NCBI GenBank assembly: GCA_902491535.1
Contig: CABUHS010000014.1
Span: forward strand, 1-62,257
DNA from: an uncultured Eubacteriales bacterium
GTDB taxonomy: Bacteria > Bacillota > Clostridia > Oscillospirales > CAG-272
Reading direction: 5' to 3'
Length of the DNA: 62,257 bases
In this document: positions 1 to 9,413 of the stretch, in pieces
How positions within the stretch are numbered: the first letter of the stretch is position 1
Layout: every line of letters starts with the position of its first letter
Program-made: the position numbers and the translations under genes
The notes under the pieces: generated by a model
The model's database searches: none
What the model was told of the DNA's origin: nothing
Seen by the model: the letters and a program-made list of their open reading frames with translations, nothing else

Positions 1-826
1 CGCTTGATAGTATGGATGTTGTTGATTTGCACAGCGCGTCAACCATTGCGCTTTTCGGGTCGGGATTCTCCCGCAAGCATTCTTCAAAACGGTGCATAAG
101 AAAAACGGAATAGTCGAGTGATACGGCAAGCTGTAATATACTTCCAGCCGCGTTTGTTACAAACGAGATTTCACCGAAAATTAAATTTGTACCCATATTG
201 ATGATGACGGCTACACCGATTCCCCCTAAAACGATAAGCGGCTCAATCCAGGAAGTCGTTGTAATCAAAAGAATGACCAATACACAAATAATCGCAAAAA
301 TTGTGATTTTCAAAATCTGATTGACGGTACTTGTTGTTGCAACTGCGGTTGATACCGCTTGCCCACTCATAGCGTTTTCATCACCAATTACCGTGCGAAT
401 TGCGTCAACCGCTTCAATGCGTTTATCCTCCGAGATCGTAACTGTGAACAATGCAGCATTGTTTTTATAGTATGTTTCAACCGTGTCGGCGTCTAACTGA
501 TTCATAGGAACATAAATGCTTACCTGGTCGTCAAGCCACAATACATCGGTAACGCCTTCACAAGCAAGTATTTTTTCCTTGTACTCCAATGCTTCGGGGA
601 TAGTAACATTTCGCACCATAACACGAGCATTTGGTATGCCACCCTCAAACTCATTTTCCATAAGTTCGAGTGATACCGTCGAATGACTATCTTCAGGCAG
701 ATATGCCGTCATGTCGTAATTAACGCTAACCAGACTTTGTAAAATGCCGCATATCAGCGTTGCTACAATAAAAATGGTAATAATCAATTTAGGGTGATCC
801 ACTATACCCTTATAAAACTTTTGCAT
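1..826 (-). CDS. MMPL/RND-family transporter, 3' part outside window
   Basis: The gene starts at ATG 826-824 and runs off the left edge, leaving about 275 N-terminal codons. The protein opens with a short cytoplasmic segment and a hydrophobic helix (residues ~13-32), followed by a large extracytoplasmic domain with the phrase YLPEDSHS. A second hydrophobic block near residues 180-235 includes LDYSVFLMHRFEE, a sequence typical of MMPL (YdfJ-like) exporters. These proteins export lipids or drugs using the proton gradient. It lies 4 bp downstream of the 102-residue gene and is divergent from a TetR-type regulator, an arrangement that suggests local repression. The substrate cannot be read from the sequence. 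Confidence 0.85.
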   Translation of the reverse strand, partial: MQKFYKGIVDHPKLIITIFIVATLICGILQSLVSVNYDMTAYLPEDSHSTVSLELMENEFEGGIPNARVMVRNVTIPEALEYKEKILACEGVTDVLWLDDQVSIYVPMNQLDADTVETYYKNNAALFTVTISEDKRIEAVDAIRTVIGDENAMSGQAVSTAVATTSTVNQILKITIFAIICVLVILLITTTSWIEPLIVLGGIGVAVIINMGTNLIFGEISFVTNAAGSILQLAVSLDYSVFLMHRFEECLRENPDPKSAMVDALCKSTTSILSS

Positions 827-830
827 AGAC

Positions 831-1139
831 TTATTCTCCCAATTTGCATGAAGCAATTCCTTTCATTAGAAATGTGTTCTTTCCGCTTTGCAAAGTCAGT
901 ACAATTTCATTGCCGCTAATATAACCTGTTGCTTCATAGAACATCTCTTTAATCAGCGTTACGATCTTTCCATATAGGTTACAATATCCGTCGGAGCCGA
1001 TATTTCCATGACATGGCTCGGTGTTGTTCAGCAAAGATAGAACGCCGTCAATTTCTGTTCCGTCAATAGATAACTGCATAGTCCCGTTTCGTTTCCCAAG
1101 TTCGGTATCAAGAACGACGTTGTAATTGTATTTTTTCAC
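831..1139 (-). CDS. Small protein of unknown function, upstream partner of MMPL exporter
   Basis: This 102-residue protein starts at GTG 1139 behind AAAGGAGTG/AAGGAA. It has no signal peptide or membrane helix. The alternating hydrophobic pattern (YNYNVVLDTELG, TMQLSIDGTEIDGVLSLL, EIVLTLQSGKNTFLMKG) suggests an all-beta, possibly lipocalin- or SH3-like fold. It ends 4 bp before the MMPL start, so the two genes almost certainly form one operon. I do not recognise the family. Confidence 0.7.
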   Translation of the reverse strand: MKKYNYNVVLDTELGKRNGTMQLSIDGTEIDGVLSLLNNTEPCHGNIGSDGYCNLYGKIVTLIKEMFYEATGYISGNEIVLTLQSGKNTFLMKGIASCKLGE

Positions 1140-1173
1140 TTCCTTGCACTCCTTTCGTAATATTCCAAAACAT

Positions 1174-1179
1174 ATTATA
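1174..1179 (-). promoter_or_regulatory. Probable -10 box of the small protein/MMPL operon
   Basis: TATAAT on the minus strand, 35 bp upstream of the GTG start. No good -35 is seen at 17 bp; TTGACC lies 24 bp upstream. The promoter is plausible but not ideal. Confidence 0.4.
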
Positions 1180-1250
1180 AAAAAACATCGTTTTACATTA
1201 AATGGTCAATGAGATTTGCTTTGGGTAAAAAACGGACAAACGCCCCTAAA

Positions 1251-1261
1251 TTGACGGTCAA
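1251..1261. promoter_or_regulatory. Candidate TetR operator palindrome
   Basis: TTGAC-G-GTCAA is a perfect inverted repeat in the divergent promoter region between the exporter operon and the TetR-type gene. Related GGTCA half sites lie at about 1204 and 1294. Assignment as the operator of the adjacent regulator is inference. Confidence 0.4.
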
Positions 1262-1278
1262 ATGCCCGTAATTATCCG

Positions 1279-1307
1279 TTGAAAAATTTGATGGTCATGT
1301 GTATAAT
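1279..1307 (+). promoter_or_regulatory. Sigma-70-type promoter of the TetR gene
   Basis: TTGAAA (1279-1284) is separated by 17 bp from a consensus TATAAT (1302-1307), placed 22 bp before the chosen ATG. Confidence 0.7.
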
Positions 1308-1328
1308 AAATAAATGAGGTGCAGAACA

Positions 1329-1889
1329 ATGAAACACGAAATTACAAGTTTGAATACGAAAAAAACATTATCCGCTTCACTCAAAAAATTTATGGAGTTC
1401 AAACCGTTATCCAAAATCAGCGTAAGCGAAATTATTGCAGATTGCGGAGTTAATCGAAAAACCTTTTATTATCATTTTGAAGATATATACGCTTTGCTCA
1501 AATGGACGCTGGAACAGGAAGCGGTTGAAGTAGTAAAAAAATTTGATTTGCTTGTCAATCCAGAAGAAGCAATTATTTTTGTTAGTGATTATGTAGATGC
1601 TAATACACATATATTAAATTGTGCCTATGATTCAATGGGGCGCGACGAAATGAAGCGATTTTTTCATTCTGACTTCTACGGCGTTGTTCTGTCGATTATC
1701 GAGTGTTTCGAAAAAGAACAAAGTATTATTGTTGACGAACCTTACAAACAGTTTGTTGCAAACTTCTATACAGAAGCATTAGCGGGAATATTGATTGATT
1801 ATTTTCAACATAAGGACAAACGAAATCGTGATGAAATCATACAATACACATTGCAGGTCTTGAAAAAATCAATTCCCAATATTTTATAA
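1329..1889 (+). CDS. TetR/AcrR-type transcriptional regulator
   Basis: The N-terminal helix-turn-helix reads KISVSEIIADCGVNRKTFYYHF (first 20 residues are the recognition unit), a classic TetR DNA-binding signature. The divergent C-terminal part resembles the DhaS-like TetR group. An in-frame ATG also exists at 1314, but it overlaps the ribosome binding site GAGGTG. The ATG at 1329 (protein MKHEI...) has proper spacing, giving 186 residues. The gene is divergent from the small protein/MMPL operon, so it probably represses that exporter in the absence of a ligand. A perfect 14-bp hairpin follows the stop codon. Confidence 0.85.
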   Translation: MKHEITSLNTKKTLSASLKKFMEFKPLSKISVSEIIADCGVNRKTFYYHFEDIYALLKWTLEQEAVEVVKKFDLLVNPEEAIIFVSDYVDANTHILNCAYDSMGRDEMKRFFHSDFYGVVLSIIECFEKEQSIIVDEPYKQFVANFYTEALAGILIDYFQHKDKRNRDEIIQYTLQVLKKSIPNIL

Positions 1890-1926
1890 GAACAACGGAC
1901 ATCGAAAATCGGTGTCCGTTGTTCTT
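1888..1926 (+). terminator. Hairpin after the TetR gene
   Basis: A 14-bp perfect stem (1888-1901 with 1913-1926) and an 11-base loop overlap the TetR stop codon. The downstream sequence is not U-rich beyond the arm itself, so it may be a weak terminator. Confidence 0.5.
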
Positions 1927-2120
1927 ATATGAATTATAACAGCTAATACTATAAACACATCCAAAAAGAAAGGTGAACTGTAAAATGTAATAGGGTGAAT
2001 AAAATTTAAAAGACCGATACCATTGAAAGCAACACAATTTCTGTTGATTTTTCAGAGGGTTTGGGAAACTTCCCAACAAGCAATTTTGATCGGCAAGCCC
2101 CAGAGCGCAGACGGGCAAAA

Positions 2121-2560
2121 TTACGGAAAGGGTACCCCTTTCCTATGCTTGCTGCGGAACTTTTTCATTTTCTGCAACATTACAAAAATTTGTTTTCCCA
2201 CTATACAGACAGCTTCCTCTATTTTAACATAGATCTTGATAATCTTGTAATCTACTGATCTATTGGTTTTCGCTTCCTTTCCGTTCCAGCTCTTCCACCT
2301 CGCCCTCATCCCAAGGAAATGAGATAAGCGATTTTTCAAATCGCGGGAAAGGATAGGAAAGGAATGGGTAATTAGTACATCAGTATTTAATAACTCTTTA
2401 CTTAATATATCTTTATTTAATTGCGTTGGATTTTCCAACGTAGGTTTTTCCTACATAGGTTTTGCCAACGTTGGAAAATCCAATGTAGGCGTTTGCTTAA
2501 ACGGCATAATCCGTGTTTTATTCCATGATGAAAACGTGTATTTTCATCACTACTTAATTG
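2121..2560 (-). pseudogene. RepA_N-like replication initiator remnant
   Basis: On the minus strand this reads QTPTLDFPTLAKPM, then a TAG stop, then EKPTLENPTQLNKDILSKELLNTDV (key residues NPTQLNK and NTD). The linker resembles the middle of RepA_N-family initiators of Firmicute plasmids and conjugative elements. Neither the N-terminal winged helix nor the C-terminal domain is present, and at least one nonsense codon (near 2445) interrupts the frame. With the truncated serine recombinase next door it looks like a deletion product of an older mobile element. Identification is from remembered motif resemblance only. Confidence 0.45.
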
Positions 2561-2836
2561 CAAATTTGTTACGCAATAGAAGCGTGATTTTGAGGGCTTA
2601 AGTATAAAATCCTTACCTATGCAAAACCGCGCCCGTTAAGCCGCATAAATCAAGGCTTTTTAAGGCTCTACTGCGTAACATTTAAGGCATAAAAAGCGGC
2701 GTTTCTAATTTCCTATTCAGAAATTAGGGAACGCCACTTGCTGCATATTTAGTTTTCAGCACATTACCTGTTTATCCGCTGTCCGAAAAACATTGTTTTT
2801 ATTAGCTTTTTTCGCTATCGCTATCACACCTCATTA
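2561..2836. other. Non-coding stretch between mobile-element remnants
   Basis: No credible gene is seen. The segment holds a hairpin at 2698-2735 (GGCGTT/AACGCC outer arms, CTAATTTC/GAAATTAG inner arms). It ends where homology to the serine recombinase begins (FDRPAF at about 2837), so a deletion junction lies within or at the end of this stretch. Confidence 0.5.
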
Positions 2837-2860
2837 TTTGACCGTCCTGCATTTCAGAGA

Positions 2861-4282
2861 ATGTTGGATGACATTGAGGACGGCAAAATCAACTGTGTCA
2901 TAACCAAAGACCTATCCCGTTTGGGCAGAAACTACATTCTGACAGGACAGTATACCGAGATATACTTCCCGTCCCACAATGTACGGTATATTGCACTTGC
3001 CGACGGTGTAGACAGTATTAAGGGCGAGAGTGAGATTGCTCCGTTCCTTAATATTCTCAACGAGATGCACGCCCGTCAAACCTCGAAAAAGGTCAAAGCG
3101 GCACTTCACACCAAATTTGCAAACGGTGCTCACTATGGTGCCTATGCTCCCATAGGGTATATGAAGGATCCCGATAAAAAAGGACATCTCATTCCCGATA
3201 CCGAGTATAAGTGGATTGTAGTGAAAATGTTTGAGCTTGCAGCACACGGAAACGGCGGTGCTAAAATACGCCGTATTCTTGAAGACGAAAAGGTTCCTAT
3301 CCCTGCTTGGATCAACTTTCAGCGGTATGGCACTTTCGCCCACATCTTCAAAGACCAGCCTGAAAGCAAGCGGTATCAATGGACTACCGCACAGGTAAAG
3401 AAAATTCTGTCGGATGAAGTATATATCGGTCACAGTATTCACAATCGCCAAAGCCATATATCCTTTAAGAACAAGAAAAAGGTTCGCAAGGCTAAAAGCG
3501 AATGGTTTAAAGTTGAGAACACTCATGAGCCGATTATTTCCGCAGAACTTTGGGATAGGGTTCAGACGCATATCCACAGCCGCAAAAGACCTCAGAAAAA
3601 CGGCGAGACACAGATTTTTGCCGGACTGCTCAAGTGTGCAGACTGCGGTTGGGGACTTCGGTATATGCACAATTATCCTACCGAAAAGATAAAAGAACGC
3701 CGATTGTTTATGTGTACAACCTACTGTGAGTACGGCAAAGAGCATTGCTCTATTCATTATATCAAGTACGATACTCTTTACGCCATTGTCTTAGACCGTT
3801 TGCAGTATTGGATCGGTCTTGTAAAAGAAGATGAAGACAAACTGCTTGCCAGGCTTTTGAAAAGCGAAGACAAGCAGCACAAAGCAGAGGTTGACCGAGC
3901 AAAAAAGGAGCTTGCGCAAGCAGAAAAGCGATTGACAGAACTTGACAACCTATATATGAAGCTGTACGAGGACAGAGCAAAAAAAGCCATAACTGAGCGT
4001 AACTTCACAATGCTTTCAAGCCGTTACCAAGACGAGCAGCTTGAACTTGAAACCAAGATTAAAACGCTCAAAGACAAGCTGACACAGACGGTGAAAAGCA
4101 AGGACAACGCCGAACGGTGGCTTGCTCTTATCCGAAAATACAATGAGCTGACAGAACTTACCGCACCTTTGCTAAATGAGTTGATTGAGAAAATCGTGGT
4201 ACACGAAGCTTCAAAGGACGAAAAAGGCAAACGGATACAAGATGTTGACATCTACTATCGTTTTGTCGGAAAAATCGAATAA
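2861..4282 (+). pseudogene. Large serine recombinase, N-terminally truncated
   Basis: The frame reads FDRPAFQRMLDDIEDGK and ITKDLSRLGRNY, the second half of a resolvase catalytic domain with the SRLGR arginines. The recombinase domain and a zinc-ribbon segment (LKCADCGWGLRY ... CTTYCEYGKEHC) follow, then a long coiled coil and a C-terminal IEKIVVHE block as in TndX/TnpX-like recombinases. The first ~70 residues, including the catalytic serine, are missing. An in-frame stop (TAG) lies near 2751 and the intervening residues do not match the family. The protein is therefore expected to be inactive in strand exchange. It ends about 45 bp before a truncated XRE-methyltransferase gene, which suggests integration into that gene. 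Confidence 0.8.
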
Positions 4283-4325
4283 AGACATCGGATTTGCCCC
4301 CTCAAAAGGGCAAATCCTACATACT

Positions 4326-5205
4326 GTATCCTTAAATATGGGAGCGCGGAAATACTCTGCCGGATATAGATTTATTATTAGAACTATCTCATATGTATCA
4401 TATATCCATTAACGAGATGCTGGAGGATACAGACTTAGTTTTTAAAATCACCGGTAAAAATCCTGACGCAGACGGAATAACATATTTTACGGAAAAGTCA
4501 AAAAGTAAAAGAAATTCAGGCTGGGCAAAAGAGATCGAAAGCGGAAAATGGATAGAACGTAATTGGGAAGCCTCACGGAACGCAAATCCCACGCTGGACG
4601 AAGTAAGCAAGAAAATCGTATCTTTGGGAGGAACGATAGTTGAGATCGGTGCCGGTCCCGGCGGCGGATTTATGCCTTACATTCTTAAAGCAAATCCTGA
4701 TTCAACTGTAATAATAAGCGATATATCACCGACAGTTGTACGTAATTGGAAAACCCATTTGGATAAAGTTCTTGACTCACCCAATATTTATTATGCTGTG
4801 TTTAACTTTTGTCACATGCCTTTCGCCGATAACAGTATTGATGTTATATCAGACGGAGGAGGAATAGGCAACTGTGAAAGAGGAAACAAATTGCAGGCAT
4901 TGAGAGAGGCTTACCGCGTGCTAAAACCCGGCGGTACACTTATTACATCAACAGGATTTATAAATAAAGACACTTTATCTGCGCTTCCGATCGATATTCA
5001 AAAAACGCTTCTTGAAAAGAGACCGGATGTATTTGAAGATCTATATGAAGAAACCGTTCTTGCAGATTTTTCAAAAATTGACAGTACCGTCGACAGCTGT
5101 TGGTACACCGATGACGATGACAGCAGCATTGCCGATTTAGCCCGTTCTCTCGGTGTTAACTTGAAATTTACAGCGTATATACGGTATTGCACTAAAAACA
5201 AGTAA
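4326..5205 (+). CDS. Class I SAM-dependent methyltransferase with truncated XRE front end
   Basis: From the ATG at 4393 the frame encodes 270 residues with a SAM-binding motif I (IVEIGAGPGGG), motif II (VIISDIS) and the post-motif VLKPGG, so a Rossmann-fold small-molecule or protein methyltransferase. The same frame is open upstream to about 4326 and reads WERGNTLPDIDLLLELSHMYHIS. That is the end of a Cro/C1-type (XRE) HTH domain, normally preceded by the DNA-binding helices. A stop codon (TAA 4323-4325) sits where that domain should continue. The regulator half was evidently lost at a junction next to the serine recombinase. Translation could start at 4393, but no good ribosome binding site is seen there, so expression is doubtful. 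Confidence 0.7.
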
Positions 5206-5462
5206 TCAGTCAATAAAAAGAAACGACAATGCCATTTTGACGCAGAGGAACTGCGTACCAAGGGTTGTTCCTTGCTTTTATGATATAATAACCTCACGGC
5301 GTTAGCAAAAGCCTTGTCCTACAAGTCTTTTGACGTCCGAGAGAGCATTGAAGACTAAATCACGGCTTCGCCATCCCGCGCCTTGCGGTGCTGCTGCGTT
5401 TCACACAGCGATTTATGATATAATATCCGCATAAATAGTTTATAGTAAGAAAGGAAATTTGT
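5206..5462. other. Intergenic region with duplicated promoter-like motif
   Basis: The 14-mer TTTATGATATAATA occurs twice, at 5277-5290 and 5412-5425. The second copy supplies the TATAAT (5419-5424) nearest to the HIT gene. The 120 bases between are GC-richer and contain no gene I can support. Confidence 0.5.
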
Positions 5463-5861
5463 ATGTGCATATTTTGCGATATTGCTAACCGGAAAATTGA
5501 AACAAATGTTGTATATGAAAGTGAGAATATTATCGCTTTTTTAGATATCGATCCAATAAACGAGGGACATACTTTGATAATAACAAAACAGCATTATTTA
5601 GATATAGATGAAATTCCGAATGATCTTTTATTTGAAATTACAGATCTCGCTAAAAAACTTGTATTAGCGCTAAAAAAAGTATATAATCCAAATGGTTATT
5701 CCATCATGCAAAACGGGGGACAATTTAACGATATAGGCCATTATCATATGCACATATTTCCACGCTATGAAGATGATGGATTTGGCTGGACAGATTCTTG
5801 TAAAAAGTATAATTCGTCAGAAGAAGTTGCTGCAAAAATCAGAGAAAATTTATTGAAATAA
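5463..5861 (+). CDS. HIT-family nucleotide hydrolase/transferase
   Basis: This 132-residue protein carries the histidine triad GHYHMHIFPR (H93, H95, H97; the middle His is the nucleophile) and the N-terminal CxFC segment common in bacterial HIT proteins. Family members hydrolyse AMP- or other nucleotide-linked substrates. The start has a good site (AGAAAGGAAATTTG-ATG region). Length is normal for the family. It stands alone, convergent with the HD-domain gene on the other strand. Confidence 0.9.
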   Translation: MCIFCDIANRKIETNVVYESENIIAFLDIDPINEGHTLIITKQHYLDIDEIPNDLLFEITDLAKKLVLALKKVYNPNGYSIMQNGGQFNDIGHYHMHIFPRYEDDGFGWTDSCKKYNSSEEVAAKIRENLLK

Positions 5862-5872
5862 AATCCCACAAA

Positions 5873-6445
5873 TCAGTCTTTTATCTGCCTCTTGTTTATT
5901 TTATCTATACTGTCTTGTTTGATCACTTCTCTTAGCCGTTTTGTCCATTCAGACCATTCTGCATTTTTTTGACCGTATGTAAGATTTTCTTCGTATTCTC
6001 TCGGAAGCCACGTTGAAATATCTGCCTCATTATGAGATATCAGAGCTTCCATATTGTCAAGCGATTTGAAAAGCTTAGCTTCATCGGTATTCATCGCTTT
6101 CATTTCTTCAAAAAGTGACAAAAATTCCGGCATTACATCGTCAGGCAAGGACGATATCAATTTTTCAACTGCAATTTCTTCATGTTCATCATCATCTGCG
6201 GTTTTTAAAAATGCAGGGATATCACCTGTTATTGCCTCGCCGAAATCATGTATCAAGCACATTTTGATAACTTTGTTCATATCCAAATCAGAATATTCAT
6301 CAGCACAAAGCATAGCCATAACAGCCAACCGCCAGGAATGCTCTGCAACAGATTCATGTCTGCCGCTTGATGTCCATGAATGACGTGTATTGCATTTCAA
6401 TTTTTCAATAATATTTAAAAATTCAATATATTTTCTATGCTCCAT
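5873..6445 (-). CDS. HD-domain hydrolase (YfbR/HDDC2-like 5'-nucleotidase)
   Basis: The 190-residue protein shows metal-binding residues of an HD phosphohydrolase: H30 and H36 in HESVAEHSW, the HD pair at 66-67 in LIHDFGEA with E70, and a later D in KSLDNMEALI. This spacing fits the YfbR/HDDC2 group, which dephosphorylates deoxynucleoside monophosphates. The start follows AAGGAG. It ends 11 bp from the convergent HIT gene. Confidence 0.8.
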   Translation of the reverse strand: MEHRKYIEFLNIIEKLKCNTRHSWTSSGRHESVAEHSWRLAVMAMLCADEYSDLDMNKVIKMCLIHDFGEAITGDIPAFLKTADDDEHEEIAVEKLISSLPDDVMPEFLSLFEEMKAMNTDEAKLFKSLDNMEALISHNEADISTWLPREYEENLTYGQKNAEWSEWTKRLREVIKQDSIDKINKRQIKD

Positions 6446-6584
6446 TACTACTCCTTTTTATTTCAGGTTTTGCAATTGTGTTACAAATGAGAAGCGTAAG
6501 CACTCTTGTCCCTATAATTATTATAACAAAACATATGAAGAAAAACAATACGCTCTGCAATTTACTCAAAACGCCAATTACCTC

Positions 6585-6614
6585 TTGACGTTTTATAGAC
6601 ATATGATATATAAT
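6585..6614 (+). promoter_or_regulatory. Promoter of the MFS gene
   Basis: TTGACG (6585-6590), an 18-bp spacer and TATAAT (6609-6614), ending 33 bp before the ATG at 6648. Confidence 0.65.
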
Positions 6615-6647
6615 TTATCTCTGCAATATCCACGAAAGGAATATTTT

Positions 6648-7856
6648 ATGCCGGGTACAATAATTTCCGAAAATAACCGATACCGAAAAACGATATACGC
6701 GTGCTTTACAGGCTGTATAGTACAGGCGATCATAAATAATTTTGCACCGCTTCTGTTTTTGTTCTTTAATAAAAGCTACGGCATACCGCTGTCAAAAATA
6801 ACGCTGCTTGTCACCGTAAATTTTGCGCTTCAGCTGACTGTTGATCTTTTATCGGTAAGCTTCGTCGACCGTATCGGATACAGAATATCAATGCTCATCG
6901 CGCATGTGCTGAGCGCTCTCGGTCTGATAATGCTCGCATTTCTTCCCGATCTGCTCGCCGATCCTTTTGTCGGTATACTCTCCGCGGTGGCTGTGTATGC
7001 CATCGGCGGCGGACTTCTTGAGGTGCTTGTCAGTCCTGTAGTTGAAGCATGTCCGTCGGATAGCAAGGAAAAAACGATGAGTCTGCTTCATTCGTTTTAC
7101 TGTTGGGGGCATGTCGGCGTCGTGCTTATCTCAACTGCATTTTTCGGCATATTCGGAATCGGAAACTGGAAGATACTTACCCTTATATGGGCGGCAATCC
7201 CTGTCTTCAATACATTTATGTTTGCAAGAGTTCCGATCGCGCCGCTTATCAAAGACGGCGAAAAAGGTCTGTCGCTTCGCGAGCTTGCCGCAAATAAAAG
7301 CTTCTGGCTGTTCCTTTTGATGATGCTGTGCGCCGGAGCAAGCGAGCAGTCGGTCAGCCAGTGGGCATCGGCATTTGCCGAAAAAGGGCTCGGAATGTCA
7401 AAGGTAGCCGGAGACCTTGCAGGGCCTATGTCTTTTGCGGTACTCATGGGACTTTCAAGAATGTTTTACGGCAAGTTCGGAGATAAGATCGATCTCGACC
7501 GTTTCATGAGCGGAAGCTGCATACTTTGTGTAATATCGTACCTGTGTATATCACTCGTTCCGAATCCTGTCATAGGACTCGCCGGATGCGCAATGTGCGG
7601 ACTTTCGGTCGGAATAATGTGGCCCGGTACATTCAGTAAGGCGGCAGCCGGAATTACGGGAGGCGGTACCGCAATGTTCGCGCTTATGGCGCTTGCCGGA
7701 GACATGGGCTGTTCAGGCGGTCCGACGCTCGTCGGATTCATCTCGGACATATTCGGAGACGATCTGAAAAAAGGGATTCTGGCAGCTGTGATATTCCCTG
7801 CACTTCTGCTTGCATGTATGTTTCTTTTCCGCAGGAAAAAACCGACCCGTCAATAA
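6648..7856 (+). CDS. Major facilitator superfamily transporter
   Basis: About twelve hydrophobic helices are spread over 402 residues, with the MFS inter-helix motif DRIGYRISM between helices 2 and 3 and GKFGDKIDLDRF in the matching position of the second half. The frame is open further upstream, but the ATG at 6648 follows a good site (CGAAAGGAAT) and lies just below a promoter. Substrate is unknown; sugar/fucose-permease-like MFS members are one possibility. A 63-bp structured repeat and a terminator follow directly. Confidence 0.85.
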   Translation: MPGTIISENNRYRKTIYACFTGCIVQAIINNFAPLLFLFFNKSYGIPLSKITLLVTVNFALQLTVDLLSVSFVDRIGYRISMLIAHVLSALGLIMLAFLPDLLADPFVGILSAVAVYAIGGGLLEVLVSPVVEACPSDSKEKTMSLLHSFYCWGHVGVVLISTAFFGIFGIGNWKILTLIWAAIPVFNTFMFARVPIAPLIKDGEKGLSLRELAANKSFWLFLLMMLCAGASEQSVSQWASAFAEKGLGMSKVAGDLAGPMSFAVLMGLSRMFYGKFGDKIDLDRFMSGSCILCVISYLCISLVPNPVIGLAGCAMCGLSVGIMWPGTFSKAAAGITGGGTAMFALMALAGDMGCSGGPTLVGFISDIFGDDLKKGILAAVIFPALLLACMFLFRRKKPTRQ

Positions 7857-7917
7857 GACCCCGACCCTCAGACGCAAATAAAATTTGCAGACGGGTATCC
7901 CGGAACCTTGTTGTTTT
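7855..7917 (+). repeat. 63-bp structured intergenic repeat, copy 1
   Basis: The copy begins at the MFS stop codon. It shares the flanks AAGA-CCCGA and GGAACCTTGTTGTTTT-like ends with copies at 9414 and 19070. The central hairpin here is GCAAAT/ATTTGC where copy 3 has GCAATC/GATTGC. These are compensatory changes that preserve pairing. Confidence 0.8.
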
Positions 7918-7945
7918 CACAAAAAAAAATAATTATTTATACACT

Positions 7946-7990
7946 TCAAAAGCCGGAAAATCCACGCAAAAAGAATCTTCCGGCCTTTTC
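7946..7990 (+). terminator. Terminator after MFS gene
   Basis: The stem GCCGGAA (7952-7958) pairs with TTCCGGC (7978-7984), flanked by AAAA and CTTTTC. Confidence 0.65.
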
Positions 7991-8019
7991 AAAGCTCTCC
8001 TTAATAAAATATATTTATA

Positions 8020-8048
8020 TTGCATTTTATCCGCTAAAATGCTATACT
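8020..8048 (+). promoter_or_regulatory. Promoter of rmuC
   Basis: TTGCAT (8020-8025), 17 bp, TATACT (8043-8048), ahead of AAAGGAGAG and ATG 8117. Confidence 0.65.
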
Positions 8049-8116
8049 TAGTACATAATGTTAAATAATAAACAATAATCTGCATTTAACAATATCAATT
8101 TAAAAGGAGAGCATTC

Positions 8117-9409
8117 ATGGACACAGCCGTTTTAATATGTTGTATCATAAGCATGGTTTTACTGGTCATTGTTCTGATCAGGTTATCAGGTTCAGACAAA
8201 AAAAATTCCTCCGAAGATGTAAACCGTCTTATCGAAGGCAAAATGGAAAGTCTCGAAAAGATGAACACAGAGACCAAACGCGATCTGAAGGACGAAATAA
8301 CAAGAAAGGGCGACTCCACAGTCGAACAGATAAGGCAGCTCGGTGAATCGATTGCAGCATCGCAAAGCCGCGGTCAAAGCAATACCGCAGGACAAATCGA
8401 GAAGCTTGAGGGAGAGTTTAATAAAATACGCGAAGAGATCACAGGTAAGCTGATCGAAATCCTCAGATCGAATTCCGAAGGCATGGAAAAAATGCAGCGT
8501 GAAAACAAAGAAAGCCTCGAAAAGATCAATGAAACTGTAAATGAAAAGCTTCAGAAAACTCTCAACGACAGAATATCTCAGTCTTTCGAGACGGTACGTA
8601 AGCAGCTATCCGACGTATACGAGGGACTCGGTGAAATGAAAAATGTTGCGTCGGGTGTTACCGACCTTAAAAACGTACTTTCAAATGTAAAAACACGCGG
8701 TATTATGGGAGAGATACAGCTCGGAAATATACTTTCGGAGATCCTCATACCCGAACAGTATGAAGAACAGATATGTATAGCACCGAGACGTACGGAGCGT
8801 GTAGACTTTGCAGTAAAGCTGCCAGGCGCGGAAGACGGAGAATGTATCTATCTGCCTATCGACTCAAAATTTCCCGGGGATACATATTCCAATCTGATCG
8901 ACGCTTACAATTCCGGAAGTCCCGAAGCATTAAAAGAAAAGAGAAAGTTACTTGAAAAAGAGATCATAGGCTGCGCAAAAAGTATTCATGACAAATATAT
9001 TGTTCCTCCGTACACAACTGGTTTTGCAATCATGTTCCTACCCTTTGAGGGGCTGTACGCCGAAGTCGTAAATATGGGACTGGTAGAACGATTGCAGCGC
9101 GATTATTCCATAAATATTGCCGGACCGTCAACAATGGCGGCAATGCTCAACAGCCTGCAAATGGGCTTCAGAACACTTGCGATACAGAAAAAAAGCGGAG
9201 ATGTATGGAAGATCCTCGAAGCTGCAAAAAAAGAGTTTTCAACTTTTGAAACCGTACTTACCAAAACACGCGAGCGATTAAAACAGGCAGATGACGAACT
9301 TGATAAGCTTGTCGGCACACGTACACGTGCGATAAACAGAAAACTGTCAGATGTATCGGTACTTACATCAGACAGCGACGCCGATAATCTTCTTGAAATA
9401 ATTGAATAA
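8117..9409 (+). CDS. rmuC: DNA recombination protein RmuC
   Basis: The 430-residue protein has an N-terminal membrane helix (residues ~3-24), a long coiled-coil region (~30-180) and then the RmuC core. Core marks include KTRGIMGEIQLGNIL, LPIDSKFP, the TTGFAIMFLPFEGLYAEV block and AGPSTMAAMLNSLQMGF. RmuC proteins are putative nuclease-fold factors that limit recombination at inverted repeats. The architecture and length match the family. It has its own promoter and is followed by a copy of the structured repeat and a strong terminator. Confidence 0.92.
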   Translation: MDTAVLICCIISMVLLVIVLIRLSGSDKKNSSEDVNRLIEGKMESLEKMNTETKRDLKDEITRKGDSTVEQIRQLGESIAASQSRGQSNTAGQIEKLEGEFNKIREEITGKLIEILRSNSEGMEKMQRENKESLEKINETVNEKLQKTLNDRISQSFETVRKQLSDVYEGLGEMKNVASGVTDLKNVLSNVKTRGIMGEIQLGNILSEILIPEQYEEQICIAPRRTERVDFAVKLPGAEDGECIYLPIDSKFPGDTYSNLIDAYNSGSPEALKEKRKLLEKEIIGCAKSIHDKYIVPPYTTGFAIMFLPFEGLYAEVVNMGLVERLQRDYSINIAGPSTMAAMLNSLQMGFRTLAIQKKSGDVWKILEAAKKEFSTFETVLTKTRERLKQADDELDKLVGTRTRAINRKLSDVSVLTSDSDADNLLEIIE

Positions 9410-9413
9410 TAAG

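Noticed and set aside
2912..3757. 281-codon open frame opposite the serine recombinase
   Set aside because: Antisense shadow of a well-recognised recombinase; no ribosome binding site and no family-like motif.
6390..6647. Upstream extension of the MFS frame
   Set aside because: Overlaps the divergent HD gene start and the promoter at 6585-6614; residues are not transporter-like. ATG 6648 has the ribosome binding site.
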